From NCBI GenBank assembly GCA_018883365.1, contig VEQF01000006.1, positions 1-56,220 of the forward strand: DNA of 56,220 bases. The letters are read 5' to 3'. The notes under the pieces are model-generated. The model did no database searches. It saw only the letters and a list, made by a program, of their open reading frames with translations, and was not told the origin of the DNA. Below, in pieces: positions 34,368-42,214 of the stretch (within the stretch, counting starts at the first letter, position 1; each line of letters opens with the position of its first letter). The stretch is from Candidatus Nanopelagicaceae bacterium (GTDB lineage: Bacteria > Actinomycetota > Actinomycetes > Nanopelagicales > Nanopelagicaceae). The position numbers were made by a program, and so were the translations under genes.

Positions 34368-35216
34368 ATGGAAAGCGCGCCTACCTTCTCTGTCGAGTTC
34401 TTTCCCCCTAAAGATGAACCAGGGGAGGAACGGCTTTGGAGTGCACTATCTTCACTTGAAAAATACGCCCCAGATTTTGTATCTGTTACCTATGGTGCTG
34501 GAGGCTCGAGCAGGGATAGAACGGTAAGAATCACCTCGGAGATAACAAAACGAACCGGCATTCCAACCATTGCACATTTAACATGTGTAGGTTCCAGTAA
34601 ATCCGAACTAGTAAATGTTTTAAATCAGTACTCAGCAGCTGGAATCAAATCAATTCTTGCACTTCGCGGAGATCCAACTGGAGGGCCTAGTGCCCCATGG
34701 GTTGCCACACAAGATGGCTTTAATCACGCCGATGAATTAGTTTCCTTAGCAATTTCGATGGGTTTTGAAGTTGGGGTTGCCGCTTTTCCGGATGGTCATC
34801 CAGCATCAAATGGTGATTTCCAAAAAGATTTATCGGTTTTGCTAGAGAAGGAGCGACGTGGCGCCACATTTGCCACTACACAATTTTTCTTCCAAGCTGA
34901 GAGATATTTCAATTTGGCAGAGAGTCTAAAACTCCACAACTCCAAGCTAGATCTTTATGCTGGAATATTGCCGATTACTAACTTGGCTCAGCTCAAAAGA
35001 ATGGCCGAGCTATCCGGAACCCCTATTCCGCTGGAAATAACTGAGCGGTTCTCCGGTAAAGAGGCTAATCCTGAAGCAATTAGAGAAATTGGAATCGAAA
35101 TTTCAGTTGAGCTTTGCAAAAAACTTTTGAATCGAGGAGTTCCTGGACTTCATTTCTATACTATGAACTCCGCCTCCTCGACTTTGGAAATTATCAAACA
35201 AGTTGGATTGCGATGA
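34368..35216 (+). CDS. metF: Methylenetetrahydrofolate reductase
   Basis: FAD-dependent TIM-barrel enzyme that reduces 5,10-methylene-THF to 5-methyl-THF for methionine synthesis. FSVEFFPPKDEPGEERLW at the N-terminus (catalytic Glu), SVTYGAGGSSRDRT, TIAHLTCVG, ILALRGDPTGG and FATTQFFFQ are hallmarks. 282 aa from ATG 34368; a longer open frame upstream runs across crtE and is not used. Its stop overlaps the next start (ATGA). Confidence 0.94.
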   Translation: MESAPTFSVEFFPPKDEPGEERLWSALSSLEKYAPDFVSVTYGAGGSSRDRTVRITSEITKRTGIPTIAHLTCVGSSKSELVNVLNQYSAAGIKSILALRGDPTGGPSAPWVATQDGFNHADELVSLAISMGFEVGVAAFPDGHPASNGDFQKDLSVLLEKERRGATFATTQFFFQAERYFNLAESLKLHNSKLDLYAGILPITNLAQLKRMAELSGTPIPLEITERFSGKEANPEAIREIGIEISVELCKKLLNRGVPGLHFYTMNSASSTLEIIKQVGLR

Positions 35217-35842
35217 ATAAAGTCGAATTTCTAGAAAAGTGGAGCACGCTGCATGGTGGCGCCAAAGTCTCTGGAGTTGTAAAGGGCTGGCTTTCAATTA
35301 GTTATGCAGTCTGTAAGGGTTTAAATAAAGCAAAAGTTACCCCTAATGCACTCTCATATATTTCGCTGCTGCTTGGAGTTGGATTTGTATATGCAATAGA
35401 TTCTCATTGGGCAATCTTGTTTTTAGTCTTATCTCTTGCTGCAGATGGCCTAGATGGAACTCTGGCAATCATTACAAATCGCGTTACTAAATGGGGCGCG
35501 GCTCTGGATTCCATAATGGATCGATTAGTAGAGGCGCTATGGGCTTACGGTCTGTTCCAACTCGGGGCACCAGTAGAAATGGTTGTTCTGGCTTGGTTGG
35601 CCGCTTACATTCAGGAGTACATGAGGGCGAGAGCTGGTGGCCTTGGCATAAACAAAATCGGAGTTGTCACCGCATCTGAGCGACCAGTGCGGGCAAGTTT
35701 TATCTTTATTGCTTTAGTGGCCCGGTTATTTGAATTTAATCTGGTCGTAGAAATTTCAACGACTTGGGCGGTATTACAAGTCTTATCGGCTTTAACAGTA
35801 CTTAATTTTCTTCGACCGCTGTTGCGACAATCTCCGCGCTAA
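35213..35842 (+). CDS. CDP-alcohol phosphatidyltransferase family protein
   Basis: Membrane enzyme that joins a CDP-linked lipid and an alcohol, about 209 aa with several helices. The family motif D-x2-DG-x2-AR-x8-G-x3-D-x3-D is seen as DGLDGTLAI...GAALDSIMD: all four Asp are kept, but the Arg after Ala is Ile. ATG 35213 is coupled to the metF stop. The lipid product is unknown; phosphatidylinositol-phosphate or phosphatidylglycerophosphate synthases are the nearest types. The 3' end overlaps the convergent desaturase gene by 41 bp. Confidence 0.82.
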   Translation: MNKVEFLEKWSTLHGGAKVSGVVKGWLSISYAVCKGLNKAKVTPNALSYISLLLGVGFVYAIDSHWAILFLVLSLAADGLDGTLAIITNRVTKWGAALDSIMDRLVEALWAYGLFQLGAPVEMVVLAWLAAYIQEYMRARAGGLGINKIGVVTASERPVRASFIFIALVARLFEFNLVVEISTTWAVLQVLSALTVLNFLRPLLRQSPR

Positions 35843-37313
35843 GTCCGACCAAAGGCAACCCTCCGCCAGGATGGGCAGAACCGCCAACACAATAGAGATT
35901 TTTTATCGGAGAACGATTTCTTGCTCGAAGGAAAGCAGAGCGCGCACCGTTGCTTGAGGTTCCATAAATTGAACCACCTGGAGCATTAGTGCGTACTTCC
36001 AAATCTGCTGGGGTTCTAATCTCCATAACATTTAATCTTGATCTGACATTTAATCCACGCTGTTCCATCAAATCCAAAATGTGATTTGCATATTGCTCTC
36101 TAACCCCTGGTGCATTCCAATCAAATCCGCCCAATGGTTCGTGGCGCGGTGCATTAATGAGGACAAACCAACTTTCACTGTCAGCTGCTTCACGCATTTT
36201 TTGGTCATCAGGATTGCATATATAGATTGCTGGATTTCTAACAGGCTGTTTAAATTTAAAGATGTCATCAAATTCAGCATCGTAATCCTCTGGGAAAAAT
36301 ACGGTGTGGTGGCCCAAATCTGATTTACCTTCTAGCCCCAGCAGCAAACTAAATCCGGAGAGGGAAGGGGTTGCTTTTCTTAAAGATTTTCTAGGTCTAG
36401 CGGTCTTACGATTTTTCGATAAAAGTTGGTTGTAAACCAGCTGGGCATCGGCATTGGCAACCACTGCCTCTGCTTCAATGAATCGGCCATCTTCTAGAGT
36501 AACCCCAGTAGCGCTGCCTTTGTTGACCTCAATTTTGACGACTTTCATGCCGGTATAAAGCTCTACCCCCAAATCACGGACCCGAGTTTCTAATGCGGTA
36601 GCTAATGAACCGAGACCGCCTTCAACGTGCCAGGCCCCAAAAGCCTCTTCGACAAATGCGATGGTTAGTAGAACCGCTGGAACTTCTCGTGGATCAGATC
36701 CGGTGTAGGTCGCATATCGGTCAATGATTTTTTTTAGATAAGTGTTATCGGTGTACCTTGAAGTTAGAGATCTCAGTGAAGTAAATGGTGCGATTGTTTT
36801 TAGATCGGAAAAGAAGCTTTTCCTTTTGAGTAGCTGCAAAGGAGAGCGCAGCTCACCTTCAATAAAAGATTCTCTAGAGGAATCCCACATCTGTTCTGCT
36901 CGCTGCATCAAGTTGTGCCACTGATTTCCAGCTTCATTGCCAAATGCCTCAGATACAGCGGTGACCGTCTTATTGTGAGAAAGGTTTGGGAAAACAATTT
37001 TCTTGCCATCATGAAATACATAGGTGAATGCGGGGTCGACCGGCTTGAGATTCAAAACATGTTCAATTCGCTTGCCCGTTTTTAAGAACAAATCCCGATA
37101 GACAGCTGGAAGTGTTAGAAGGGAAGGGCCGACATCAAAAGCGAAACCATCAATCCATTCGGTGCGACACTTACCACCAACTGAATCAGTTGCTTCGAAA
37201 ATTGTAACCTTGTGTCCGCGTTTTGCTAACCGGGCAGCGGTGGCCAATCCACCCATTCCAGCACCGATGACAATGACTTTTTTTGGCGAATCAGTTACCC
37301 GGTGATAACTCAC
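35802..37313 (-). CDS. CrtI-like carotenoid desaturase, probably CrtD-type (3',4'-desaturase)
   Basis: Second carotenoid FAD oxidoreductase, 503 aa. Rossmann motif VIVIGAGMGGLATAARLAKR, GGKCRTEWIDGFAFDVGPSL, and C-terminal GGSAHPGGGLPLVGLSAE. GTG 37313 is chosen: GGGAG lies about 6 nt upstream and its GTGA overlaps the stop of the preceding glycosyltransferase. Neighbouring cruF and glycosyltransferase genes suggest it desaturates C-3',4' of a hydrated acyclic end, as CrtD does in Deinococcus and purple bacteria. Another step, such as further phytoene desaturation, cannot be excluded. Confidence 0.85.
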   Translation of the reverse strand: MSYHRVTDSPKKVIVIGAGMGGLATAARLAKRGHKVTIFEATDSVGGKCRTEWIDGFAFDVGPSLLTLPAVYRDLFLKTGKRIEHVLNLKPVDPAFTYVFHDGKKIVFPNLSHNKTVTAVSEAFGNEAGNQWHNLMQRAEQMWDSSRESFIEGELRSPLQLLKRKSFFSDLKTIAPFTSLRSLTSRYTDNTYLKKIIDRYATYTGSDPREVPAVLLTIAFVEEAFGAWHVEGGLGSLATALETRVRDLGVELYTGMKVVKIEVNKGSATGVTLEDGRFIEAEAVVANADAQLVYNQLLSKNRKTARPRKSLRKATPSLSGFSLLLGLEGKSDLGHHTVFFPEDYDAEFDDIFKFKQPVRNPAIYICNPDDQKMREAADSESWFVLINAPRHEPLGGFDWNAPGVREQYANHILDLMEQRGLNVRSRLNVMEIRTPADLEVRTNAPGGSIYGTSSNGARSAFLRARNRSPIKNLYCVGGSAHPGGGLPLVGLSAEIVATAVEEN

Positions 37314-38398
37314 AATTTTCTCCCTCGCCAAGTCAGTGCGCCTTGTCGCTTCTTCACCCAGGAGCGGATTATCAGGTAAATCCAGAACAGAGCGCTAATT
37401 GGATGCAAGATAGCTGAACTAATAACGGATTGAGTTTTTGCTGCTACCAATAGTCGAGTTAGAACAATCGCGAAATAGCCATACCATCCCAAAACATTGC
37501 CACTCAAGCCCAGGATAAATGGATAAGCGGAGGTTAGGAAAAGAGCAGCACTTATTAGGAAAGCTCCAAATGGATTTCCAAAGGCGCGCCACTGTGATTT
37601 TGTATAACCCTCTATCAAATCTGAGTTATTTGAATACATTCGACAGTGTGAAACCTTCGAACCATCAGCAACTCCACCACGATAAGAATTGCTTACGAGA
37701 GTTCGAGCCAACTCCATGTCATCCAACACTTCAGCTTTTACCGCCTCATGACCGCCTGAGGTGAAATATGCATCTTTTCTCACAATAAAGAACTGACCAT
37801 TTGCGACCACCATTGATTTCAATTGCAATCTTTCCGCTAATCGAAGCGGGAGTGTTGCAAACCAAGACCATTGAAGTAGAGGTTGAGTTAATCGTTCGAG
37901 AAATGAAATGGCGATTTGACGTGGATATGGCGAAATAAAATCCCAATTAAGTTTGCGCATTAATCCAATCGCATTGGCGATGGCATTCTCAGACAAGCGG
38001 ACATCGGCATCTACAAAAACAAAAAAATCACCATGTGCGGCTTTAGCGAGCTGATTGCAGGCAAAGTTTTTCCCAAGCCAACCTTCGGGGAGAGTTTCTC
38101 CAGCAATCACTTGAAAATTGGAATCGGAGTAATCCCGCAGTTTATTGGCGGTGTCATCGGTTGAATGATCATCAAGAGCAATAACCTCAAAACTGCTTAA
38201 GCCTTTTTGATTTAACGCTGAACTTATAACGCCCGCTACGTTGGAAGATTCGTTCCGCAGCGGAATTAGTATTGATATTGAATCCGTTATCTTCTCACTT
38301 GGAGCTTTTTTAACAGTCCGCACAGTTGCCACATTAATCACGGTTATTGCAAGAAGAATCAGGTTTACAAAAAGAATAAAAGTAGCCATATCAAGCAT
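37310..38398 (-). CDS. GT2 glycosyltransferase, CruG-like (carotenoid glycosylation)
   Basis: 362-aa membrane-linked family 2 glycosyltransferase. One N-terminal helix (residues ~5-25), GT-A motifs SILIPLRNESSNV, VIALDDHSTDDT, FVDADV and the acceptor-side LDDMELAR, then three C-terminal hydrophobic helices and a basic tail. The same architecture is seen in CruG, the 2'-O-glycosyltransferase of myxol in Synechococcus PCC 7002, which also lies next to cruF. It begins 16 bp after cruF and ends inside the start of the desaturase gene. The sugar donor is unknown. Confidence 0.84.
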   Translation of the reverse strand: MLDMATFILFVNLILLAITVINVATVRTVKKAPSEKITDSISILIPLRNESSNVAGVISSALNQKGLSSFEVIALDDHSTDDTANKLRDYSDSNFQVIAGETLPEGWLGKNFACNQLAKAAHGDFFVFVDADVRLSENAIANAIGLMRKLNWDFISPYPRQIAISFLERLTQPLLQWSWFATLPLRLAERLQLKSMVVANGQFFIVRKDAYFTSGGHEAVKAEVLDDMELARTLVSNSYRGGVADGSKVSHCRMYSNNSDLIEGYTKSQWRAFGNPFGAFLISAALFLTSAYPFILGLSGNVLGWYGYFAIVLTRLLVAAKTQSVISSAILHPISALFWIYLIIRSWVKKRQGALTWRGRKL

Positions 38399-38414
38399 TC
38401 ATAAATCCCAAAAA

Positions 38415-39221
38415 TTAATCACGACGACCAAAGCGGACTGAAACGTAATAGGAAATTACTAATATTCCTAATGCAGTTCCTGCGAAAAACGCTACGCCAG
38501 GTCGGTCGAAGTAGAAAACATTTACGATGATTCCGCCTATCCAGGTCCAGGCAAGGAAGAACTCAGGTACGGCGCGGCTTGCTCCAAGTGACCTTCGCTC
38601 TCTTGGAAGTGCGATGTTAAGAAGTGCCATTAAGCCCATACCGGTTAACAACCAACCAAAGGCGTTTGAAAGCGGAATCTCTGGCTGGAATGGAACGGTG
38701 CTTCCAGTTACATCCCAAGTCCAGCGTCCGGCAGAAACCATTTGGGGATCTAAAAAGAAATCCCAGGCCATTAATCCATATCCGCCAACTAGAAAGACCC
38801 AACCGGGAGCAATTCTTCTGGCAGCTAGAAATACTGGATGCGCCATCATGATCCATGCAAAAGGCACAACTAGTGGAACACCATAAATTTGATATCCCAA
38901 AGTGGGTGAATATTCATAACTACCAAATGGCCAGGTAGTTTTCACTCCAATCTGTTCAACCATTAATGCATAAGTAAAGGTGATTAAAAGAAATCTCAAG
39001 GCATAACTTATGCCGTAGGCAAACCAAGCATGCAACAACATTGCGCCAGCTGCCCAATAAACCGTTGCGATTGTGATTAAGCGCAAACTTTCTCCATCGC
39101 TTAATGGATAAGCAATTTGCAAACCAAGTGCGACCGTTAAAACTGCAATTAAGATAAAACTTTTGGCGGGTGAAATACTGCGCCGTCGATCACGCCGTGG
39201 GCGATAATTGCGTACCGACAT
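38415..39221 (-). CDS. cruF: Carotenoid 1',2'-hydratase family protein (CruF)
   Basis: Polytopic membrane protein, 268 aa with about seven helices. It matches the CruF/bisanhydrobacterioruberin hydratase family, with EQIGVKTTWPFGSYEYSP, YQIYGVPLVVPFAWIMM and GYGLMAWDFFLDPQMV stretches. It adds water to the terminal double bond of an acyclic (psi) end group. ATG 39221 (MSVRNYRPRRDRRR) is the start, because the longer frame overlaps crtA. With a one-ended cyclase it would act on gamma-carotene-like substrates. Confidence 0.88.
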   Translation of the reverse strand: MSVRNYRPRRDRRRSISPAKSFILIAVLTVALGLQIAYPLSDGESLRLITIATVYWAAGAMLLHAWFAYGISYALRFLLITFTYALMVEQIGVKTTWPFGSYEYSPTLGYQIYGVPLVVPFAWIMMAHPVFLAARRIAPGWVFLVGGYGLMAWDFFLDPQMVSAGRWTWDVTGSTVPFQPEIPLSNAFGWLLTGMGLMALLNIALPRERRSLGASRAVPEFFLAWTWIGGIIVNVFYFDRPGVAFFAGTALGILVISYYVSVRFGRRD

Positions 39222-39235
39222 AAGGCAATTGTGCC

Positions 39236-39901
39236 CTATAAATTTCCTTCGGCTTTGGTTACCGCGAAACGTCCAAACAACTCTTCCGCGTACCATTTTT
39301 CGCGGTGGGTCGCAGCGATGACCGCTTTATGAGCTTCACCCCGGTAGGCAAAATTGCGAACCGCTTCACCCGATTCCCAAAGCGAAAAGGTTCCTTGAAG
39401 TCCAATAGGGGCTTCACCTATTCCGATGGCGGCCTTTAAGCCGGGGGAGTTATGAAGACTATTGGTGACCGGTGGAACGCTGCGCCAAAACAAAAAGTTT
39501 TTCCGCCATTTAATGCGCGCCCTAGTGATTGCTACAACTGGGCCTTCCCATTTTGAATCAGCTTTAGACAAATTTGAAAATGGCGTCGCGCCAGACCACT
39601 TTCCTGTGATGGATATGGGCTGCAATTCGACGCTGAATTCCGATGAGGATTTCTGACGCCAGCGATTTATAAGTTTGCTCTGATTTAGCGAATCAGTTTT
39701 ATTGTCATCAATAACAACTAGCAATCCCCAACGAGTTGCATCGCCATCACGGGGTGTAAAAGTTTCACCTTTTCCTGTTCCCAGCAATTTCCAGAAACTC
39801 ACTCCCTCCATACGCCAGAGAGCTATGCGATCTAGTGCCATTCTTGAGAAAGCCCAAGGTATATATCGTTTAGGCACCCGCCAGAAAAAAACTTTAATCA
39901 T
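39236..39901 (-). CDS. crtA: CrtA-like carotenoid monooxygenase (spheroidene monooxygenase family)
   Basis: 221 aa, homologous by motif to spheroidene monooxygenase: FWKLLGTGKGETFTPRDGDA, RWGLLVV, GPVVAITRARIKWRKNFLFW, GIGEAPIGLQGTFSLWES and HREKWYAEELFGRFAV. In purple bacteria CrtA oxidises C-2 of hydrated, acyclic ends, using molecular oxygen. Its location just before cruF fits oxidation of the same end group. Start ATG overlaps the preceding hydrolase stop (ATGA). Whether the product is a hydroxyl or a ketone is not decidable. Confidence 0.88.
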   Translation of the reverse strand: MIKVFFWRVPKRYIPWAFSRMALDRIALWRMEGVSFWKLLGTGKGETFTPRDGDATRWGLLVVIDDNKTDSLNQSKLINRWRQKSSSEFSVELQPISITGKWSGATPFSNLSKADSKWEGPVVAITRARIKWRKNFLFWRSVPPVTNSLHNSPGLKAAIGIGEAPIGLQGTFSLWESGEAVRNFAYRGEAHKAVIAATHREKWYAEELFGRFAVTKAEGNL

Positions 39902-40689
39902 TTATCAACGGCTGCATTCTTCTTGATTTCATCCACGACATCTAAAGGTGAATCCCACATTGGAGCATGTCCGGTTTCCGGAAAGATTATCCATTTGGCA
40001 TGAGCTGGAGCCAAAGAGCGCTCTTGACATGTTGTGGGAGGCAGAGTTCGGTCGGTGTCGCCAAAAATAATCGTGACTGGAATTGATTCTGGAATGAAAC
40101 TATCAAAACGTTTCATCAACATTCCGTCCCATGCAGGGTAATAACCGGTTGCTCCAGCCATGGCCATCGTTGCATCAAGACAGGTTTCGTAACTAAGTTG
40201 TTTCCACTTAGGGCTCACTTCAAAAAAACCTAATCTTCGTGCGGCCTCAAAGTGCAAAGCGGTGGGAGCGAATTTACTTGTGTAACGGGCTAAAAACTTG
40301 AGTATTGCGGTTCCGGGATAACGCTGGTTGTACGGATTAAGCCATAAGCCAGCCGGTGCTAGAGCTGTTAAAGATAAAACATTCTGTGGCGCCGCACTGG
40401 TTAACTCAAGTGAGATCCAACCCCCGAGTGAATTACCCACCAAATGGAACTCTTCAAATCCTAAATTGTTTACCTGCTCTAATACATTCAAACCAAGGGA
40501 ATGAGGGTCCATCGGTTGACCTTTTACATACGGCGTTTTTCCATGCCCAGGAAGATCTACTGACACAACAGTGAAACTTTTGTTTAGTAAGGCGCGAATT
40601 GGCTTCCACACGGTACCTGCGGAACCCAGGCCATGAACCAGAACTAAAGCAGGGCCATCGCCGCTAATTTCATAATTAAGCGGATTCAT
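39898..40689 (-). CDS. Alpha/beta hydrolase
   Basis: 263-aa hydrolase fold. Oxyanion loop LVHGLGSAGTVW, nucleophile elbow GNSLGGWISLE (Ser about residue 87), acid in FGDTDRTLPP and catalytic His in ETGHAPMWDSP. Substrate unknown. Its ATG abuts the YbaK stop and its stop overlaps the crtA start, so it belongs to the carotenoid operon by position. A carotenoid-ester or acyl-transfer role is a possibility without direct support. Confidence 0.87.
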   Translation of the reverse strand: MNPLNYEISGDGPALVLVHGLGSAGTVWKPIRALLNKSFTVVSVDLPGHGKTPYVKGQPMDPHSLGLNVLEQVNNLGFEEFHLVGNSLGGWISLELTSAAPQNVLSLTALAPAGLWLNPYNQRYPGTAILKFLARYTSKFAPTALHFEAARRLGFFEVSPKWKQLSYETCLDATMAMAGATGYYPAWDGMLMKRFDSFIPESIPVTIIFGDTDRTLPPTTCQERSLAPAHAKWIIFPETGHAPMWDSPLDVVDEIKKNAAVDK

Positions 40690-41178
40690 TTAATCGCCTA
40701 CGACCGCGGGTTGGGCTTTTGTTACCTCAACTAATTCAGTAAATGAAGTTGGGAAAACTGTATGGGGATGCCCGGCCGCAGCCCAAACCTCAGGGTAATC
40801 ATTCAATGCCTCATCAATCAAAGTTTTTTCTGGAGGTGCAACCCAACCAACTGGTGATACGCCACCTACTGAATAACCTGATCGCTCCTTAACGTAATCT
40901 GCATCAGCGCGACCCAACTCATCAACTCCAAGTAATTGCGCCACTCGCGCGGTATCAACTCGGTGTCGGCCGGAGGTAATCACTAACAATGGATTCCCAC
41001 TTGGAAGTTTAAAAACTATTGAGGACGCAATCTGTCCAACTTGAATTCCTAAACCCGCTGCTGCTTCGGCTGCGGTCTTTGCACTATCTGATAGAACTTT
41101 TACTTCACCTTGCATCCCTAGTGATTTAATAGCGCCAATTGCTCGCTGCACCGCGGCTTTCTCAAGAACTCCATCCAC
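40690..41178 (-). CDS. YbaK/EbsC family aminoacyl-tRNA deacylase-like protein
   Basis: 162-aa YbaK domain; the family removes mischarged amino acids from tRNA (Cys-tRNA-Pro and relatives). Seen: IASSIVFKLPSGNPLLVITSG with the conserved Lys, and the GYSVGGVSPVGW glycine-rich loop. Starts at GTG 41178 with TAGAAT ending 7 nt upstream, apparently leaderless. It is the first gene of a run that continues through the hydrolase into the carotenoid genes. Confidence 0.9.
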   Translation of the reverse strand: MDGVLEKAAVQRAIGAIKSLGMQGEVKVLSDSAKTAAEAAAGLGIQVGQIASSIVFKLPSGNPLLVITSGRHRVDTARVAQLLGVDELGRADADYVKERSGYSVGGVSPVGWVAPPEKTLIDEALNDYPEVWAAAGHPHTVFPTSFTELVEVTKAQPAVVGD

Positions 41179-41185
41179 GGATGTG

Positions 41186-41191
41186 ATTCTA
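41186..41191 (-). promoter_or_regulatory. Putative -10 element of the ybaK-abh-crtA-cruF run (leaderless)
   Basis: Minus-strand TAGAAT (five of six bases match TATAAT), then 7 nt (CACATCC), then GTG 41178. It overlaps the stop codon of the ArsC-type gene, separating the arsenic-like genes from the carotenoid run. Confidence 0.55.
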
Positions 41192-41584
41192 GAGAGTGTC
41201 GATTAACTCTTTCACCAACGACTTGATTTCATCTCTAATTGGGCGAACTGCGTCAACTCCCTGTCCGGCAGGATCAGCTAATTTCCAGTCCAAATATCGC
41301 TTGCCGGGGTAGAAAGGACAGGCGTCACCGCACCCCATTGTGATTACAACATCTGAGGATTCAACAGCGCTGTTTGTTAAAACCTTAGGAGTCTCGGAGC
41401 TGATATCTATACCTTCCTCAAGCATTGCCTGTACGACAGCTGGATTAATGGAGTTAGCTGGAGCAGATCCGGCGGATCTGACCTCTACCCAATCTCCGGC
41501 CAAATGATTTAAGTAGGCCGCCGCCATCTGAGAGCGCCCGGCATTGTGAACACAAACAAAAAGTACAGATGCTTTTTTATCCAT
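41189..41584 (-). CDS. arsC: Arsenate reductase of the low-molecular-weight phosphatase family
   Basis: 131 aa. P-loop CVHNAGRS (C-x5-R, residues 11-18), and the downstream MGCGDACPFYPGKRYLDW with two further Cys, the pattern of thiol-dependent (mycothiol or thioredoxin) arsenate reductases. GGAG precedes the ATG by 6 nt; the ATG directly follows the MIP-channel stop. Neighbouring a MIP channel, it suggests arsenate is reduced and arsenite leaves by the channel. A protein-tyrosine phosphatase role is less likely because of the extra Cys. Confidence 0.9.
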   Translation of the reverse strand: MDKKASVLFVCVHNAGRSQMAAAYLNHLAGDWVEVRSAGSAPANSINPAVVQAMLEEGIDISSETPKVLTNSAVESSDVVITMGCGDACPFYPGKRYLDWKLADPAGQGVDAVRPIRDEIKSLVKELIDTL

Positions 41585-42214
41585 TTACTTCTCCTTGACG
41601 AAAACCGCTACTGCACATGCGGTAAAGGTTTGTACGACGATGAATGCAAAAATTGATTCAGGAGCAATTCCGGAAGGGGAAGTTGTAAAGGTCCGAGCAA
41701 TTGTTACTGCAGGATTGGCAAATGAGGTAGATGAAGTAAAGAAGTAGGCGCCGAAAATCCAAAGTGGAATAAGTTTCCATACTAAATTCTTCGATGCGAA
41801 TAATGCCAGCGCTAGCAATCCGGCGGTAGCAATAGATTCTCCAATCAAGACCTGGTAGCCATTGCGAGTTTTTGAACTTAATTCGAGTAATGCCTCTGAA
41901 AACATAGCATTTGCGATTATCACTCCAGTGATACCGCCTGATACTTGAGCAATCAGAAAACCCGGTACATCACGGAGGTTGAATTTACGTTTTAGCGCTA
42001 GAGCAATGGTTACCGCTGGATTGAAGTGCGAACCACTGATGCCAATAAATCCCTTAATTATGATGGCCAAAATTGCAGCGGTTACTAAGGCATTAATTAA
42101 TAGGGCAACCGCTTCATCTGTCGTTAGATTCTGAGCCATATAAGAGGAGCCAACTACTGCGATTAACAGGATTGCTGTTCCCGTAAATTCACCAAGGAAT
42201 CGATTTAGTTTCAT
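41585..42214 (-). CDS. MIP-family channel (aquaporin/AqpS-like)
   Basis: 209-aa six-helix channel. Both half-helix motifs are present as SHFNPAVTIALALKR and SFANPAVTIARTF. The second NPA is followed by Val, not the Arg of water-selective aquaporins, which suggests a wider pore. It is wedged between arsC (no gap) and TauE (4-nt overlap). In Sinorhizobium meliloti an ArsC/AqpS pair exports arsenite, so the same role is inferred here; glycerol or water passage is the alternative. Confidence 0.86.
   Translation of the reverse strand: MKLNRFLGEFTGTAILLIAVVGSSYMAQNLTTDEAVALLINALVTAAILAIIIKGFIGISGSHFNPAVTIALALKRKFNLRDVPGFLIAQVSGGITGVIIANAMFSEALLELSSKTRNGYQVLIGESIATAGLLALALFASKNLVWKLIPLWIFGAYFFTSSTSFANPAVTIARTFTTSPSGIAPESIFAFIVVQTFTACAVAVFVKEK

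Noticed and set aside
37529-37946. Reverse-strand frames within the CruG-like gene
   Set aside because: Low-complexity shadows without start signals or domains.
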